Of a DNA stretch of 63,289 nt, positions 1-9,288 are shown in pieces. A program made the translations under genes and the position numbers. The notes under the pieces are model-generated. The model did not search any database. It had not been told where the DNA came from and saw only the letters and a list, made by a program, of their open reading frames with translations. The number at the start of each line of letters is the position of its first letter. Positions within the stretch are counted from its first letter, which is position 1. The stretch covers positions 1-63,289 of the forward strand of contig JABDKN010000093.1 in assembly GCA_013002205.1 (NCBI GenBank), given 5' to 3'. Origin of the DNA: Granulosicoccus sp. (lineage in GTDB: Bacteria; Pseudomonadota; Gammaproteobacteria; Granulosicoccales; Granulosicoccaceae).

Positions 1-399
1 GTTCATGTCAAGGTCGAACTCGCCATCATCCAGCTCGGCGAGTTCTGCCAGGCGCAGGAACAGAACGCGCAAGCGTACGATTTCGGCCTGCAGTTCACCC
101 AGTTCGGCCGCTGCCAGCCAGCTCGATGTCGTCGATGTCGTCGATGCCCTGGAATCAATGTCGGCGGCGGCAGCAAGCGCAGGGGCCATGGTGGAATCGA
201 GCTGCAGGGTGGCTTGCCAGTAGCCACGGACGGCAGCTGCATATCCCACTCCGAGACTGAACACGCTCAAACACAGCAGCAACAGGCTTGGAGCGATCCT
301 GCTGCCGTGCTTTAATCGCCAGATTGAAAGCCTGGCCAGCCACAGCCGCAGTCCGGGTGGCAAGTGCCTTACACCACGAGGTGTCGAGAATGTTTTCAT
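1..399 (-). CDS. M23-family peptidase, N-terminal part (runs off the window)
   Basis: The minus strand stays open from an ATG at 399 to the window edge (133 codons) and has two stop codons just upstream of that ATG. The product has a basic start, one membrane segment at about residues 37-56 and then a charged helical stretch (LQAEIVRLRVLFLRLAEL, then a DDGEFDLD acidic motif). This matches the N-terminal anchor and coiled coil of the envelope M23 metallopeptidases usually encoded between lpxC and secA; the catalytic domain lies outside the window. An AGGTGATG ribosome-binding-like site precedes the start. A triplicated gtcgtcgat element gives a Ser/Thr-rich linker (STTSTTSS). The family call rests on the N-terminal motif and the location only. 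Confidence 0.7.
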   Translation of the reverse strand, partial: MKTFSTPRGVRHLPPGLRLWLARLSIWRLKHGSRIAPSLLLLCLSVFSLGVGYAAAVRGYWQATLQLDSTMAPALAAAADIDSRASTTSTTSSWLAAAELGELQAEIVRLRVLFLRLAELAELDDGEFDLDMN

Positions 400-928
400 G
401 AAATCGTTTCATCACCTGATCGATACGGCGACTCGCGCAGCAATGCAGCAAGATCGTCGAATGAAGGAGGTAATTTCACGGATTGTGCCAGCGGCGACGC
501 TTTCGCATATTCAATTCTGCCGTCTGGAAGCCGGTAGACTGCGAATCACGGTCGATAATGCCGCGTGGGTGGCAAAACTGCGCTTCTGCGAGCGTCAATT
601 AACTGGCGCCCTGCGCGCCGAATCACTGGATGTTCACACCGTCAGCTTTCATGTGGCGCCGGTAGAGGTGCCGGTGGTACGAACCACGCTGCGCAAAACG
701 AATACCGTCTCACCCAGGGCTGCTATGGCCGTGGCTGCCCTGGCAGAGAGCATGACAGAGAGCACGGCAGAGAGCACGGCAGAGACCTCCGGCCAAGGCT
801 CCACCCCGCCGGGCAGGCCGGGCAGGACTCGGGGTGATGTCGCCGACGAACGCTCAGTGGTCAGGGGATCCGGCGACCGCCTGCGGCAGGAACTGCTGAA
901 GCTGGCAGCAAAACTGCGCGAATCCTGA
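398..928 (+). CDS. dciA: DciA-like protein (DUF721), probable replicative helicase loader
   Basis: This is a 176-residue protein. Residues 1-100 look like the DUF721 pseudo-KH fold: a helical start (MKSFHHLID), then LRITVDNAAWVAKLRFCERQ. DciA proteins load the DnaB helicase in bacteria that lack DnaC; that role is family knowledge. The C-terminal half is a low-complexity linker built from 12-base repeats (AEST units, about residues 116-130), followed by a basic-helical tail (RLRQELLKLAAKL). It converges on lpxC, which ends 76 bases away. The start is the most upstream ATG and shares the CATG at 397-400 with the divergent M23 gene, so the two coding regions overlap by 2 bases. Later ATGs at 443 and 461 are possible but would remove part of the fold. 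Confidence 0.75.
   Translation: MKSFHHLIDTATRAAMQQDRRMKEVISRIVPAATLSHIQFCRLEAGRLRITVDNAAWVAKLRFCERQLTGALRAESLDVHTVSFHVAPVEVPVVRTTLRKTNTVSPRAAMAVAALAESMTESTAESTAETSGQGSTPPGRPGRTRGDVADERSVVRGSGDRLRQELLKLAAKLRES
743..786 (+). repeat. 12-base tandem repeat inside dciA
   Basis: The unit GCAGAGAGCACG is repeated about three and a half times with small changes. It encodes repeated Glu-Ser-Thr/Met-Ala units in the linker of the DciA-like protein. Changes in copy number would keep the reading frame. Confidence 0.8.
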
Positions 929-1004
929 GCAGTTTACTGATCACCAGGCACTTCCAGTCCAGCACAGCCCGCATGCCCGGCTCAACCGGATGGCATGTCG
1001 ACAA

Positions 1005-1928
1005 CTAGCCGACAGCTTCGAAAGGCTGGGTGTAGGAAATGGGTGCGACCGCGACGTTGTCATCTTCGAATTGCACTTCTTCCCAGGACTGAGGCTGGTT
1101 GAGCAACTCGCGAACCAGCAGGTTGTTCAGTGCGTGGCCGGATTTGTACCCATCGAACGAGCCGATCAGGCTGCGTCCCAACAGATACAGATCGCCAATG
1201 GCATCGAGAATCTTGTGCCGTACGAATTCGTTCTTGTACCGCAGACCGTCTTCGTTGAGAACACGATAGTCGTCGATGACGATGGCATTTTCCATGCTGC
1301 CGCCAAGCACGAGGTCTCGCTTGCGCAACGCTTCGATATCGCGCATGAAGCCGAATGTGCGGGCACGGCTGATGTCCTTGACAAAGGAAGTCGTGGAGAA
1401 ATCCACCTCGGCCGTACGGGTGTCACCGCGGAAAACGGGGTGGTCGAAATCGATGGTGAACTTAACCTTGAAACCGTTGAACGGTTCGAATCGGGCCCAT
1501 TTCTCGTTGACACGTACTTCAATCGGCTTCTTGATGCGGATGAAGCGCTTCGGTGCGCCCTGCTCCAGAATGCCGGCGGATTGCACGAGAAAGACAAAGG
1601 GCGCAGCACTGCCGTCCATGATCGGTATCTCATCGGCACTGACGTCGACATGACAGTTATCTATACCCAGGCCCGCCAGAGCAGCCATGAGATGCTCGAT
1701 CGTGGATACCCGGATTCCATCGTCGTTGTACAGCGAAGTAGCCAGCTCGGTGCTGCGTACGCCCAGAGCATCGTTGCGAATAATGGCTGGAGGATTGAGA
1801 TCGGTACGACGGAACACGATGCCCGCATTGATAGGGGCCGGGCTGAGAGTCAGGAATATCTTCTTTCCCGTGTGCAGGCCTACGCCTGTTGCACGAATCG
1901 AATTCTTTAATGTTCTTTGTCGTATCAC
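1005..1928 (-). CDS. lpxC: UDP-3-O-acyl-N-acetylglucosamine deacetylase LpxC
   Basis: LpxC is the zinc-dependent deacetylase that commits UDP-GlcNAc to lipid A synthesis. The 307-residue product aligns along its full length with E. coli LpxC. The zinc ligands H79, H238 and D242 and the catalytic H265 fall at the same numbers (motifs [25 protein letters not shown]). I chose the GTG at 1928 because it gives the family start MIRQRTLK, and AGCAGGATT lies just upstream as a Shine-Dalgarno site. A TTG at 1988 would add 20 residues that the family lacks. It is the last gene of the division cluster, 286 bases after ftsZ, and a hairpin lies in its leader. The C-terminus is the usual regulated tail region, but no proteolysis signal can be proved from sequence. 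Confidence 0.97.
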   Translation of the reverse strand: MIRQRTLKNSIRATGVGLHTGKKIFLTLSPAPINAGIVFRRTDLNPPAIIRNDALGVRSTELATSLYNDDGIRVSTIEHLMAALAGLGIDNCHVDVSADEIPIMDGSAAPFVFLVQSAGILEQGAPKRFIRIKKPIEVRVNEKWARFEPFNGFKVKFTIDFDHPVFRGDTRTAEVDFSTTSFVKDISRARTFGFMRDIEALRKRDLVLGGSMENAIVIDDYRVLNEDGLRYKNEFVRHKILDAIGDLYLLGRSLIGSFDGYKSGHALNNLLVRELLNQPQSWEEVQFEDDNVAVAPISYTQPFEAVG

Positions 1929-1979
1929 GATGTAATCCTGCTGCAACCGGGAAAGCTTGCCTGCCCATGTATATAGCAC

Positions 1980-2005
1980 CTCTGGCAAATTTCACAGTGC
2001 CAGAG
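1980..2005 (-). promoter_or_regulatory. Inverted repeat in the lpxC leader
   Basis: CTCTGGCA and TGCCAGAG form a perfect 8-base inverted repeat around a 10-base AT-rich loop, about 52 bases upstream of the lpxC start. No T-run follows on the minus strand, so a simple terminator is unlikely. It could be an RNA hairpin in the leader or an operator; the role is unknown. Confidence 0.45.
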
Positions 2006-2059
2006 ACTGCCGGGATAACGATGGAGTGCAATTTCTCCGGTCCAGCCACCCTTGTCCGC

Positions 2060-2078
2060 ACCTGACGACGTCAGGTCC
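2060..2078. repeat. Short inverted repeat in the ftsZ-lpxC gap
   Basis: ACCTGAC and GTCAGGT flank GAC, giving a 7-base stem. No T-run follows on either strand. It lies about 140 bases past the ftsZ stop and may be a weak transcript-end structure. The rest of this 286-base gap shows no gene. Confidence 0.3.
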
Positions 2079-2214
2079 GGGCTAATAGCGTCCGTTGTCG
2101 AGGCGAATTTGAATCGCTCGCGGGAGTGCCCGGACGGACACTCCCTCGAACAGCCGGAATATTACTGGATAATACGACTCTCTGCCGATTCCTTAAGCAG
2201 GTGTAATGCTCATT

Positions 2215-3435
2215 TCAGTCAGCCTGACGACGTAAAAATGCTGGAATATCAAGGTATTCCACATCGTGACCGTTGGTCGCAGGACCTGTTCCCTGAGACG
2301 CGCTTCTGGCCGTCTTTCTCTGCACTGTGGGCTTGTCGTAATTGGCATAAGGCGAGTGCTGCGATGGACTGGATTGATGGTGTCCCCCTGGACCACCCTG
2401 GGCATACACAGATGCACCTGCGCTGACTGCACGCTGCTGTACGGCCTGCTGTACTGAACGCAACTGGTGCGTCTGTGCCTGCTGGCCCAGGCCGGTCGCC
2501 ACGACGGTAACGCGCAGCTCTCCTTCCAGTGCCTCGTCGATGGCGGTACCTACCACGACGGTTGCATCATCTGCGGCAAAAGAGCGAACCACATTGCCCA
2601 CTTCCTCGAACTCGCCAATAGCCATGTCCAGGCCAGCCGTTATGTTGACCAGGATGCCACGCGCACCGGCCAGGTCGATGTCCTCGAGCAATGGACTGGA
2701 GATGGCCATTTCGGCAGCTTCGGTGGCACGCTCATCACCACGACCGATACCAGATCCCATCATGGCCAGACCCATCTCGCTCATGACGGTGCGCACGTCG
2801 GCAAAGTCAACATTGATCAGGCCAGGATTGGTGATCAGCTCGGCTATGCCCTGCACTGCACCGCGCAGAACATCGTTGGCCGCACGGAAGGCATCGAGCA
2901 GACTGATATTCTTGCCCAGTACCGACAACAGTTTTTCATTGGGAATGGTAATCAGTGAATCGACATGCCCGCGCAGTTCCTCGATACCCGATTCGGCAGT
3001 ACGCATTCGCTTGTTGCCTTCAAAGGGAAAAGGCTTGGTGACGACCGCGACGGTCAGCACACCCATTTCACGGGCGATCTGTGCCACGACGGGAATGGCT
3101 CCGGTACCGGTACCACCACCCATACCGGCGGTGATGAACAGCATGTCGGTTCCTTCGATGAGATCCTGGATACGATCACGATCTTCCATCGCAGCCTGAC
3201 GTCCGATCTCCGGATTGGCACCGGCACCAAGACCTTTGGTGATGCTCTGGCCGATATGCAATACAGTCTGTGCATGCATGCCCTTAAGCGCCTGCGCATC
3301 CGTATTGGCGCAGATGAAATCCACGCCTTCAATGCCGGACTGCACCATGTGCTGCACGGCATTGCTGCCTCCGCCACCGACACCGACCAGCTTGATGACG
3401 GGGGAATCATTGATTGAGTCAACGAGTTCAAACAT
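2215..3435 (-). CDS. ftsZ: Cell division GTPase FtsZ
   Basis: FtsZ is the tubulin-like GTPase that forms the division ring. The 406-residue protein has the tubulin signature GGGTGTG at residues 106-112, an early glycine-rich loop (GVGGGGSNAV) and T7-loop type residues (NVDFADV). After a variable linker rich in Gln, His and Ser it ends with the conserved C-terminal peptide DIPAFLRRQAD, the docking site for FtsA, ZipA and other partners. The ATG at 3435 is preceded by a strong TTAGGAGAA site. It lies downstream of ftsA with a 213-base gap, large enough for its own promoter. Confidence 0.98.
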   Translation of the reverse strand: MFELVDSINDSPVIKLVGVGGGGSNAVQHMVQSGIEGVDFICANTDAQALKGMHAQTVLHIGQSITKGLGAGANPEIGRQAAMEDRDRIQDLIEGTDMLFITAGMGGGTGTGAIPVVAQIAREMGVLTVAVVTKPFPFEGNKRMRTAESGIEELRGHVDSLITIPNEKLLSVLGKNISLLDAFRAANDVLRGAVQGIAELITNPGLINVDFADVRTVMSEMGLAMMGSGIGRGDERATEAAEMAISSPLLEDIDLAGARGILVNITAGLDMAIGEFEEVGNVVRSFAADDATVVVGTAIDEALEGELRVTVVATGLGQQAQTHQLRSVQQAVQQRAVSAGASVYAQGGPGGHHQSSPSQHSPYANYDKPTVQRKTARSASQGTGPATNGHDVEYLDIPAFLRRQAD

Positions 3436-3556
3436 TTCTGAAGTTCTCCTAATCTAATTAATTGAGTCGTACGTTCTCTATGCGATCGGATTCTTGCGTT
3501 CCGTTATCGCTCCCGGGTGTTGCACTACATGAGGTAGATCTGAAAATCTGAAACAC

Positions 3557-3584
3557 ACTTGAAAATCACTTGAAAATCACTTGC
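3557..3584. repeat. Short direct repeat in the ftsA-ftsZ gap
   Basis: ACTTGAAAATC occurs twice head to tail and is followed by a partial third copy (ACTTGC). It lies between ftsA and ftsZ in an AT-rich stretch that could hold ftsZ promoter or operator elements; no factor is recognised. Confidence 0.5.
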
Positions 3585-3648
3585 AGTTAAATCGAAAAAC
3601 CAGTCTCGAGCCTTTACGCCTGAGCGCCAGTGCTCGAAATATTGCCAA

Positions 3649-4884
3649 CTAGAAGTTCTGCTTGAACCACTCGGTCATCCGCTTGAACAGTCCCTCACGG
3701 GTACGTGTGTCAACCTTTTTACCGGGTGGATTCCTGCGACTGCGCTGCCCGTAGAGCAGCAAGCCGACACCTGTGGCATGTATCGGATTCCGAGCAACCT
3801 CGGACAACCCATTGACATGCTGTGGTACTCCCAACCTCACTGGCATGTGAAAAATCTCCTCGGCCAGTTCCACCACGCCCTCCATTTTTGACGTACCACC
3901 TGTCAACACCACTCCGGCTGCACAGGCGTCCTCGAATCCGCTGCGTCTCAGTTCACCCTGAACCAGTCCCAGCAGCTCCTCATAGCGCGGTTCAACCACC
4001 TCCGCCAGAGTCTGTCTTGCCAGGCGGCGCGCATTGCGATCACCGACTCCTGGCACTTCGATCATGTCGTCCGGGCTGGCCAGCTGGCGCAGCGCACAGG
4101 CATACTTGACCTTTATTTCTTCGGCAAATTGCGTCGGCGTGCGAAAGGCGACGGCAATGTCATTGGTAACCTGATCACCGGCGATGGGTATGACGGCCGT
4201 GTGCCGGATGGCACCTTCGGTGAAGATCGCGATATCGGTCGTACCACCACCCATGTCCACCAGCAGCACTCCCAGGTCACGTTCATCATCCGTGAGTACG
4301 GCATGGCTGGATGCGAGCTGCTCGAGAATGACGTCCTCCACTTCCAGATTGCAGCGCTGGATGCACTTGGCTATGTTCTGGGCAGCGCTGATCGAGCCCG
4401 TCACCAGATGCACTTTGGCCTCGAGCCGAACACCGGACATGCCCACGGGCTGATGAATACCATCTTGATTGTCGATGATGAATTCCTGGGGCAGGACATG
4501 CAGGATGCGCTGGTCTGCCGGAATCGCAACTGCCTTGGCTGCATCCACGACACGATCCACATCGTCCTGTTCGACCTCCGAATTCCTGATCGCCACGATT
4601 CCGTGTGAATTGAGACTCTTGATGTGGGAGCCGGCGATGCCTGCGAAAACCGATCTGATTTCCACGCCCGCCATACGCTCGGCTTCCTCGACTGCCTTGC
4701 CGATGGCATGAACCGTACTGTCGATATTGATAACCACGCCTTTCTTGAGTCCCTGCGAGGGGTGTGAACCCAGCGCAATGAGCTCGACGTTGCCATCGCG
4801 ATCCACTTCGGCGACGAGCGCGACGATCTTCGATGTACCGATATCGAGTCCGACGACCATCTGCGTTTCTGGTGATGCAACCAT
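3649..4884 (-). CDS. ftsA: Cell division protein FtsA
   Basis: FtsA is the actin-like ATPase that tethers FtsZ to the membrane and recruits later division proteins. The 411-residue product shows the ASKHA fold signatures VVGLDIGTSKI near the start, LLVDMGGGTTDIAIF in the middle and AGVVLTGGTSKMEG near the end. It ends in an amphipathic membrane-binding helix (LFKRMTEWFKQNF). I chose the ATG at 4884 (MVASPETQ) because it matches the family start and has GAAAGGGA upstream; the open frame reaches 57 codons further, but that part is unlike FtsA. It follows ftsQ by 49 bases. Confidence 0.96.
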   Translation of the reverse strand: MVASPETQMVVGLDIGTSKIVALVAEVDRDGNVELIALGSHPSQGLKKGVVINIDSTVHAIGKAVEEAERMAGVEIRSVFAGIAGSHIKSLNSHGIVAIRNSEVEQDDVDRVVDAAKAVAIPADQRILHVLPQEFIIDNQDGIHQPVGMSGVRLEAKVHLVTGSISAAQNIAKCIQRCNLEVEDVILEQLASSHAVLTDDERDLGVLLVDMGGGTTDIAIFTEGAIRHTAVIPIAGDQVTNDIAVAFRTPTQFAEEIKVKYACALRQLASPDDMIEVPGVGDRNARRLARQTLAEVVEPRYEELLGLVQGELRRSGFEDACAAGVVLTGGTSKMEGVVELAEEIFHMPVRLGVPQHVNGLSEVARNPIHATGVGLLLYGQRSRRNPPGKKVDTRTREGLFKRMTEWFKQNF

Positions 4885-4933
4885 TACGATCCCTTTCTCA
4901 TTGCAAAAACTCCAGTACCGGCGTTTGTGTCCA

Positions 4934-5779
4934 TCATCGAACCTGTCCCTCCTGCGGCTCAGTGCCGGTGATGCCATAACCGACACCACCCAGGGCAAAA
5001 CCATTGCTGTAACGCATGTCGAATCGTGCGGTGGATAACGTCGCACCCTGTTCAATTTTCACCGCCATGCGCTCATAGACATCCAGAAAACGCTGCATGC
5101 GAAGTTCCTGCGCTTCGTAGCCCAGACGCACCGTCACCTGATTGGACAAGGTGAGTGTCTGCGAACCACGTTCATCTTCATCCAGCAGATCCAGGGTCAG
5201 GTCAAAGGCGGCCAGCTCTCGCTCATAGGCGCGAAACGCATCGAGCAACACACTGTGTCTTCCCTCGGCACCACGTATCTGGGGAAGCTCGGCAAACACC
5301 TCACGCCACTGGTGATACCGTGGATTGTCCAGCTGCAGCTGTGGCGGGGCGAATAATGCGAGGCGTTTGCTGAGCAGCTGGTCATCGTTCCAGCGTGCAC
5401 TGGGCTCATGTTCTTCGACACGCACTTCTATACGGCCGGGCCAGACTCGACTGACCCTGGCTTGTGCAACCCAGGGCAGGCGCTCGACCGATGCGCGCAC
5501 ATTGTCGATGTCCAGCCCGTAAAAACCCTTGTCCATGTATCCACTGACCACCTGTGTCAATTGCTCCCGATCCACGTAGTCAACCGTTCCCAGAATGTCC
5601 ACGTTGATGACCGGGAAGCGGTTGGGATCACGAGCCAGATGAGTCACCAGTACGAAGCTCAGCAGCAGCAGTGCCAGACCCAGCGCACCAATCGTCCAGC
5701 GCGTCGTCGGGGACAGCCGGGCAGTGGCTCTGGGCAGTACCGGTGCGTTGCCCAACAGTTGTGTCACCTGAGTGCTCAT
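4934..5779 (-). CDS. ftsQ: Cell division protein FtsQ
   Basis: FtsQ is a bitopic inner-membrane protein that links cytoplasmic and periplasmic division proteins (FtsB/FtsL complex). The 281-residue product has a cytoplasmic head, one membrane segment at about 30-48, a POTRA domain (FPVINVDILGTVDYVDREQL, then WVAQARVSRVWPGRIEVRVEE) and the FtsQ beta domain. Its ATG overlaps the ddlB stop as ATGA, which suggests coupled translation. The size and motif order fit the family well. Confidence 0.95.
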   Translation of the reverse strand: MSTQVTQLLGNAPVLPRATARLSPTTRWTIGALGLALLLLSFVLVTHLARDPNRFPVINVDILGTVDYVDREQLTQVVSGYMDKGFYGLDIDNVRASVERLPWVAQARVSRVWPGRIEVRVEEHEPSARWNDDQLLSKRLALFAPPQLQLDNPRYHQWREVFAELPQIRGAEGRHSVLLDAFRAYERELAAFDLTLDLLDEDERGSQTLTLSNQVTVRLGYEAQELRMQRFLDVYERMAVKIEQGATLSTARFDMRYSNGFALGGVGYGITGTEPQEGQVR

Positions 5780-6735
5780 GCGGCGAGTTTCTCAACCGGC
5801 AGGGTATCGGCGAGTATCTGCAGACACAGGGTCTCGAAGTCCAGACCGGCTGCACGCGCGGCGATGGGCACCAGCGAATGACTGGTCATACCGGGTGCCG
5901 TATTGCACTCGATGAACTGTGGCGCGCCGCTGGCGTCGAGCATGAAATCGACCCGGCCCCAGCCTCGGCAGTCCAGTGCCCTGAAGGCTCTCATCGCCAT
6001 GTCCTCAATGGTCGCAATCACCTCAGGCGGTAGTTCCACCGGGCAGTTGTATACCGTGTCATCAGCCAGGTACTTGGCCTTGTAGTCATAGAATTCGTCG
6101 GCACCCTTCATGCTGACCAGGGGCAGGACTGTCTGACCGATGATCCCTGCCGTGACCTCGATGCCCGTCATGCGCTGTTCCACCAGTACCGGCCCGTAAC
6201 GCCGCGCATCGGAGAAGGCTGACGCAAGCTGCTGTGAATGATTGACCATGGTCACGCCGATACTGGAGCCCTCGAGCGTCGGCTTGACGACGATCGGATA
6301 ACCAATGGCAGTAGCAGCCTGCCCGGCTTCCTCCATAGTGAGCACCTCGAAGGCCTGAGGAGTCGATACGCCACTCAGCGACACAAGTCCCTTGGCACGC
6401 CACTTGTCCATACACAGGGCGGAAGCAAGAACACCGCTGCCGGTATAGGGAATGCCTGCCAGTTCCAGCGCAGCCTGTACCACGCCATCCTCTCCCCCAC
6501 GCCCGTGCAGTATGAGAAAGGCGCGGTCGAACCCGCCTTCGCTGAGCACCCTGGCGATATCCCTGCCTGCATCGACGGCATGTGCTTTGATACCTGCCGA
6601 AGTCAGCGAATCGAACACCTGCTGTCCGCTCATCAGGGAGACGTCACGTTCGGCCGACCAGCCGCCCATGACCACGGCAACCTTGCCGAATCGTTCGGGT
6701 TGTATGTGTCTCATGTCCGGCACCGACTCAGACAT
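5776..6735 (-). CDS. ddlB: D-alanine--D-alanine ligase
   Basis: DdlB is an ATP-grasp ligase that makes the D-Ala-D-Ala dipeptide for peptidoglycan precursors. The 319-residue product shows [16 protein letters not shown] near the start, the HGRGGEDG loop, the ATP-grasp segment ([15 protein letters not shown]) and the metal-binding end ([17 protein letters not shown]). The start at 6735 lies 8 bases inside murC and is preceded by GAGGAGGA at a good distance; an ATG at 6714 is an alternative. It overlaps ftsQ by 4 bases. Confidence 0.96.
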   Translation of the reverse strand: MSESVPDMRHIQPERFGKVAVVMGGWSAERDVSLMSGQQVFDSLTSAGIKAHAVDAGRDIARVLSEGGFDRAFLILHGRGGEDGVVQAALELAGIPYTGSGVLASALCMDKWRAKGLVSLSGVSTPQAFEVLTMEEAGQAATAIGYPIVVKPTLEGSSIGVTMVNHSQQLASAFSDARRYGPVLVEQRMTGIEVTAGIIGQTVLPLVSMKGADEFYDYKAKYLADDTVYNCPVELPPEVIATIEDMAMRAFRALDCRGWGRVDFMLDASGAPQFIECNTAPGMTSHSLVPIAARAAGLDFETLCLQILADTLPVEKLAA

Positions 6736-8200
6736 GCTTGTCCTCCTCTGCCTGTGCAGCAGCATCCCGGGGAAAATACTCGGGCAGCGAGGTGGCAAGT
6801 CCACCGACGTTGCCCGCTCCGAGCGTCAGGACGATATCGCCATCATCGATCACTCGTGAGAGCGCTTCGGGTATATCGGCAATATTCTCGACGAAGATCG
6901 GCTCAACGACACCCCGATTACGAATGGCACGTGCCAGCGCACGTCCGTCGGCACCATAGATGTGCTCTTCGCCTGCCGCATAGACTTCACTGAGAAGCAG
7001 TATGTCGGTCAGGGACAAGGCTTCGGCGAAGTCTTCGAACAGATCTCGTGTGCGCGTGTATCGATGCGGCTGAAAGATCACCACCATGCGCCGCTCCGGC
7101 CAACCCCCGCGAATTGCCTTGAGTGTGGCGCTCACTTCGGTCGGGTGATGCCCATAGTCGTCGAGCAGTTCCGCGCTGCCACCTGCAAAATGCAGCAGCC
7201 CATGCGATTGAGCCCGTCTGCCGACACCGGCAAAGCGGGACAATGCGCGCTTGCTTGACTTGACCGGAACACCCAGCTCCAGAGCCACCGTGATGGCAGC
7301 CAGGGCATTCAGCACGTTATGGCGTCCCGGCATGTTCAGCGCAATGTCGCGGATCCTGCTGCTGACGTCACCGCCATCATCGATGCGCACGTCGAAGTAC
7401 ATGCGCAACCCTTCCTGACGCACATTGGTCGCCTGCACATCGGCCGACTCGTCGAAACCATAGGTGCGTACCGGACGTCCCACCCGAGGCAGGACATCAC
7501 GAATATGCTCATCGTCGATGCACACGATGGCCAGGCCATAGAAGGGCAAGTGCATGAGAAAATCGACGAAGGTCTGTTTGAGCCTTTCGAAGTCCCCGCC
7601 ATAGGTCGACAGATGGTCGGCATCGATATTCGTCACGATTGAAATGACCGGTTGCAGATACAGGAAGGAGGCATCACTTTCGTCAGCCTCTGCCACCAGC
7701 CATTCGGACTGTCCCAGATAGGCATTGGACGAGGAGCTGTTGAGGCGACCACCGATGACATAGGTGGGGTCCATGCCGCCTTCGGTCAGCAGGCTGGCCA
7801 CCAGGCTTGTCGTGGTGGTCTTGCCATGCGTGCCTGCCACCGCGATGCCTTGCTGAAAGCGCATCAGTTCGGCAAGCATCTCTGCACGACGCACCACCGG
7901 TATGCGCAACTCGCGAGCACGTACCAGTTCGGCATTGTTCTCCGGGACGGCTGTGGAAATCACCACGACATCCGCATCCTCCACATGCTCTGCCATGTGT
8001 CCCTGCTGCACGATGATGCCCAATCCCTGCAGGCGCCTGGTCAGTGCATTGCCGCCCAGGTCCGACCCGCTGACATGAAATCCCAGGTGATGCATCACTT
8101 CGGCGATACCGCCCATGCCAACACCACCAATACCGATGAAGTGCATCGCGCGCACCCGTCGCATCTGGCTTTTCACGATCGGTGCGATATCGACGACCAT
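6728..8200 (-). CDS. murC: UDP-N-acetylmuramate--L-alanine ligase MurC
   Basis: MurC adds L-Ala to UDP-MurNAc, the first amino acid step in the peptidoglycan stem. The 490-residue product has the nucleotide-binding start [17 protein letters not shown], the ATP-binding loop [29 protein letters not shown] and FQPHRYTRT, all typical of MurC. The ATG at 8200 shares its A with the murG stop (TGATG) and has GGAGG upstream. A longer open frame reaches 8296 but lies within murG and adds unrelated residues. Confidence 0.97.
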   Translation of the reverse strand: MVVDIAPIVKSQMRRVRAMHFIGIGGVGMGGIAEVMHHLGFHVSGSDLGGNALTRRLQGLGIIVQQGHMAEHVEDADVVVISTAVPENNAELVRARELRIPVVRRAEMLAELMRFQQGIAVAGTHGKTTTTSLVASLLTEGGMDPTYVIGGRLNSSSSNAYLGQSEWLVAEADESDASFLYLQPVISIVTNIDADHLSTYGGDFERLKQTFVDFLMHLPFYGLAIVCIDDEHIRDVLPRVGRPVRTYGFDESADVQATNVRQEGLRMYFDVRIDDGGDVSSRIRDIALNMPGRHNVLNALAAITVALELGVPVKSSKRALSRFAGVGRRAQSHGLLHFAGGSAELLDDYGHHPTEVSATLKAIRGGWPERRMVVIFQPHRYTRTRDLFEDFAEALSLTDILLLSEVYAAGEEHIYGADGRALARAIRNRGVVEPIFVENIADIPEALSRVIDDGDIVLTLGAGNVGGLATSLPEYFPRDAAAQAEEDKHV

Positions 8201-9288
8201 CAGCAGGAGACCTCCAGCAGCGCGTTGGCAACCGCTTCGGCCGCCCGTGGCCTGAAGCAGGATCGGGCTGCCCTGCTCATGTGCTCGAGCTCGCAACGAT
8301 CATTACTCAGTCGCAGCAGTGCGCTAGCCAGAGTGTCGGCATCGAGTGTTGTCTGCGGCATCAATATCGCACCACCTGCGGTGGACAGATGCTGCGCGTT
8401 GCGCGTCTGGTGATCATCGACCGCATACGGGAACGGCACCAGGATGCTCGGCACACCCAGGGCACTGAGTTCGGTCACGGTCATTGCACCGCTGCGGCAG
8501 ATGACGACATCGGCATCACTGTAGGCACCGGCCATGTCATCGATGAAGCCGACGACGGTAGAACTCAATGATGGATTGCTGGCGCTGGCCATCGCGTAGC
8601 GCTCACGCACCGCTTCGCTCTCCTGAGTACCAGCCTGATGGCGGACACGCACCGGCAAAGCCAGTTTTGCCATGGCCTCTGGCACGCATTCGTTCAGCGC
8701 CCGGGCACCGCGACTCCCGCCGACGACGAGAACCTTCAGGGGTTGTTTTCCGTCGCCTTGCACGATCCGCTGTGTACTGGCCAGGCTTGCAATATCGGCA
8801 CGCACCGGATTTCCCACGACCTGTACCGGGGTGCGACTGTCGAAGGCCCCTGGCCAGGCCGCGAGTACGCAACGAGCCATACCGCTGAGCCAGCGATTGG
8901 TCATGCCGGCCACCGCGTTCTGCTCATGCAGTACCAGAGGCCTGCGCAGGAGCAGGGCTGCAATACCGACGGGCCCGGAGACAAAGCCGCCCATACCGAG
9001 TACCGCGCGTGGTTTGAGTGTATGTATGAGGCGGATGCTCTGCAGGCAGGAGCGCAGTAATTTAATCGGGCCGATCAGGCTCTGCAGCAGATCCTTGCCG
9101 CGCAGTCCCGCCACCGATATCCAGTGGATATCGATACCGGCTGCAGGCACCAGTCGCGCCTCCAGGCCGGTACGCGTGCCCAGCCAGACCACTGGAACGT
9201 CCAGCTGTCTCAGCACTTCGGCCACCGCCAGCGCTGGAATCACGTGACCACCGGTTCCACCGGCCGCAACGACGATGGGACGGTTCAT
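8200..9288 (-). CDS. murG: Lipid II synthase MurG (GlcNAc transferase)
   Basis: MurG transfers GlcNAc from UDP-GlcNAc to lipid I on the inner face of the membrane to make lipid II. The 362-residue GT28 protein starts with the glycine loop [17 protein letters not shown] and has [17 protein letters not shown], the second glycine loop [13 protein letters not shown], and the sugar-nucleotide pocket ([19 protein letters not shown], then [12 protein letters not shown]). It overlaps ftsW by ATGA and murC by one base. Confidence 0.97.
   Translation of the reverse strand: MNRPIVVAAGGTGGHVIPALAVAEVLRQLDVPVVWLGTRTGLEARLVPAAGIDIHWISVAGLRGKDLLQSLIGPIKLLRSCLQSIRLIHTLKPRAVLGMGGFVSGPVGIAALLLRRPLVLHEQNAVAGMTNRWLSGMARCVLAAWPGAFDSRTPVQVVGNPVRADIASLASTQRIVQGDGKQPLKVLVVGGSRGARALNECVPEAMAKLALPVRVRHQAGTQESEAVRERYAMASASNPSLSSTVVGFIDDMAGAYSDADVVICRSGAMTVTELSALGVPSILVPFPYAVDDHQTRNAQHLSTAGGAILMPQTTLDADTLASALLRLSNDRCELEHMSRAARSCFRPRAAEAVANALLEVSC

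Noticed and set aside
990-1910. Long plus-strand open frame opposite lpxC (306 codons)
   Set aside because: It lies wholly within a certain gene on the other strand, shows no domain pattern and has no start signals. Similar shadows occur opposite murF (13104-14417), mraY (12280-13206) and murA (35005-36000).
2052-2426. Plus-strand open frame in the ftsZ-lpxC gap
   Set aside because: It overlaps the ftsZ 3' end, has no ribosome-binding site and no recognisable motif.
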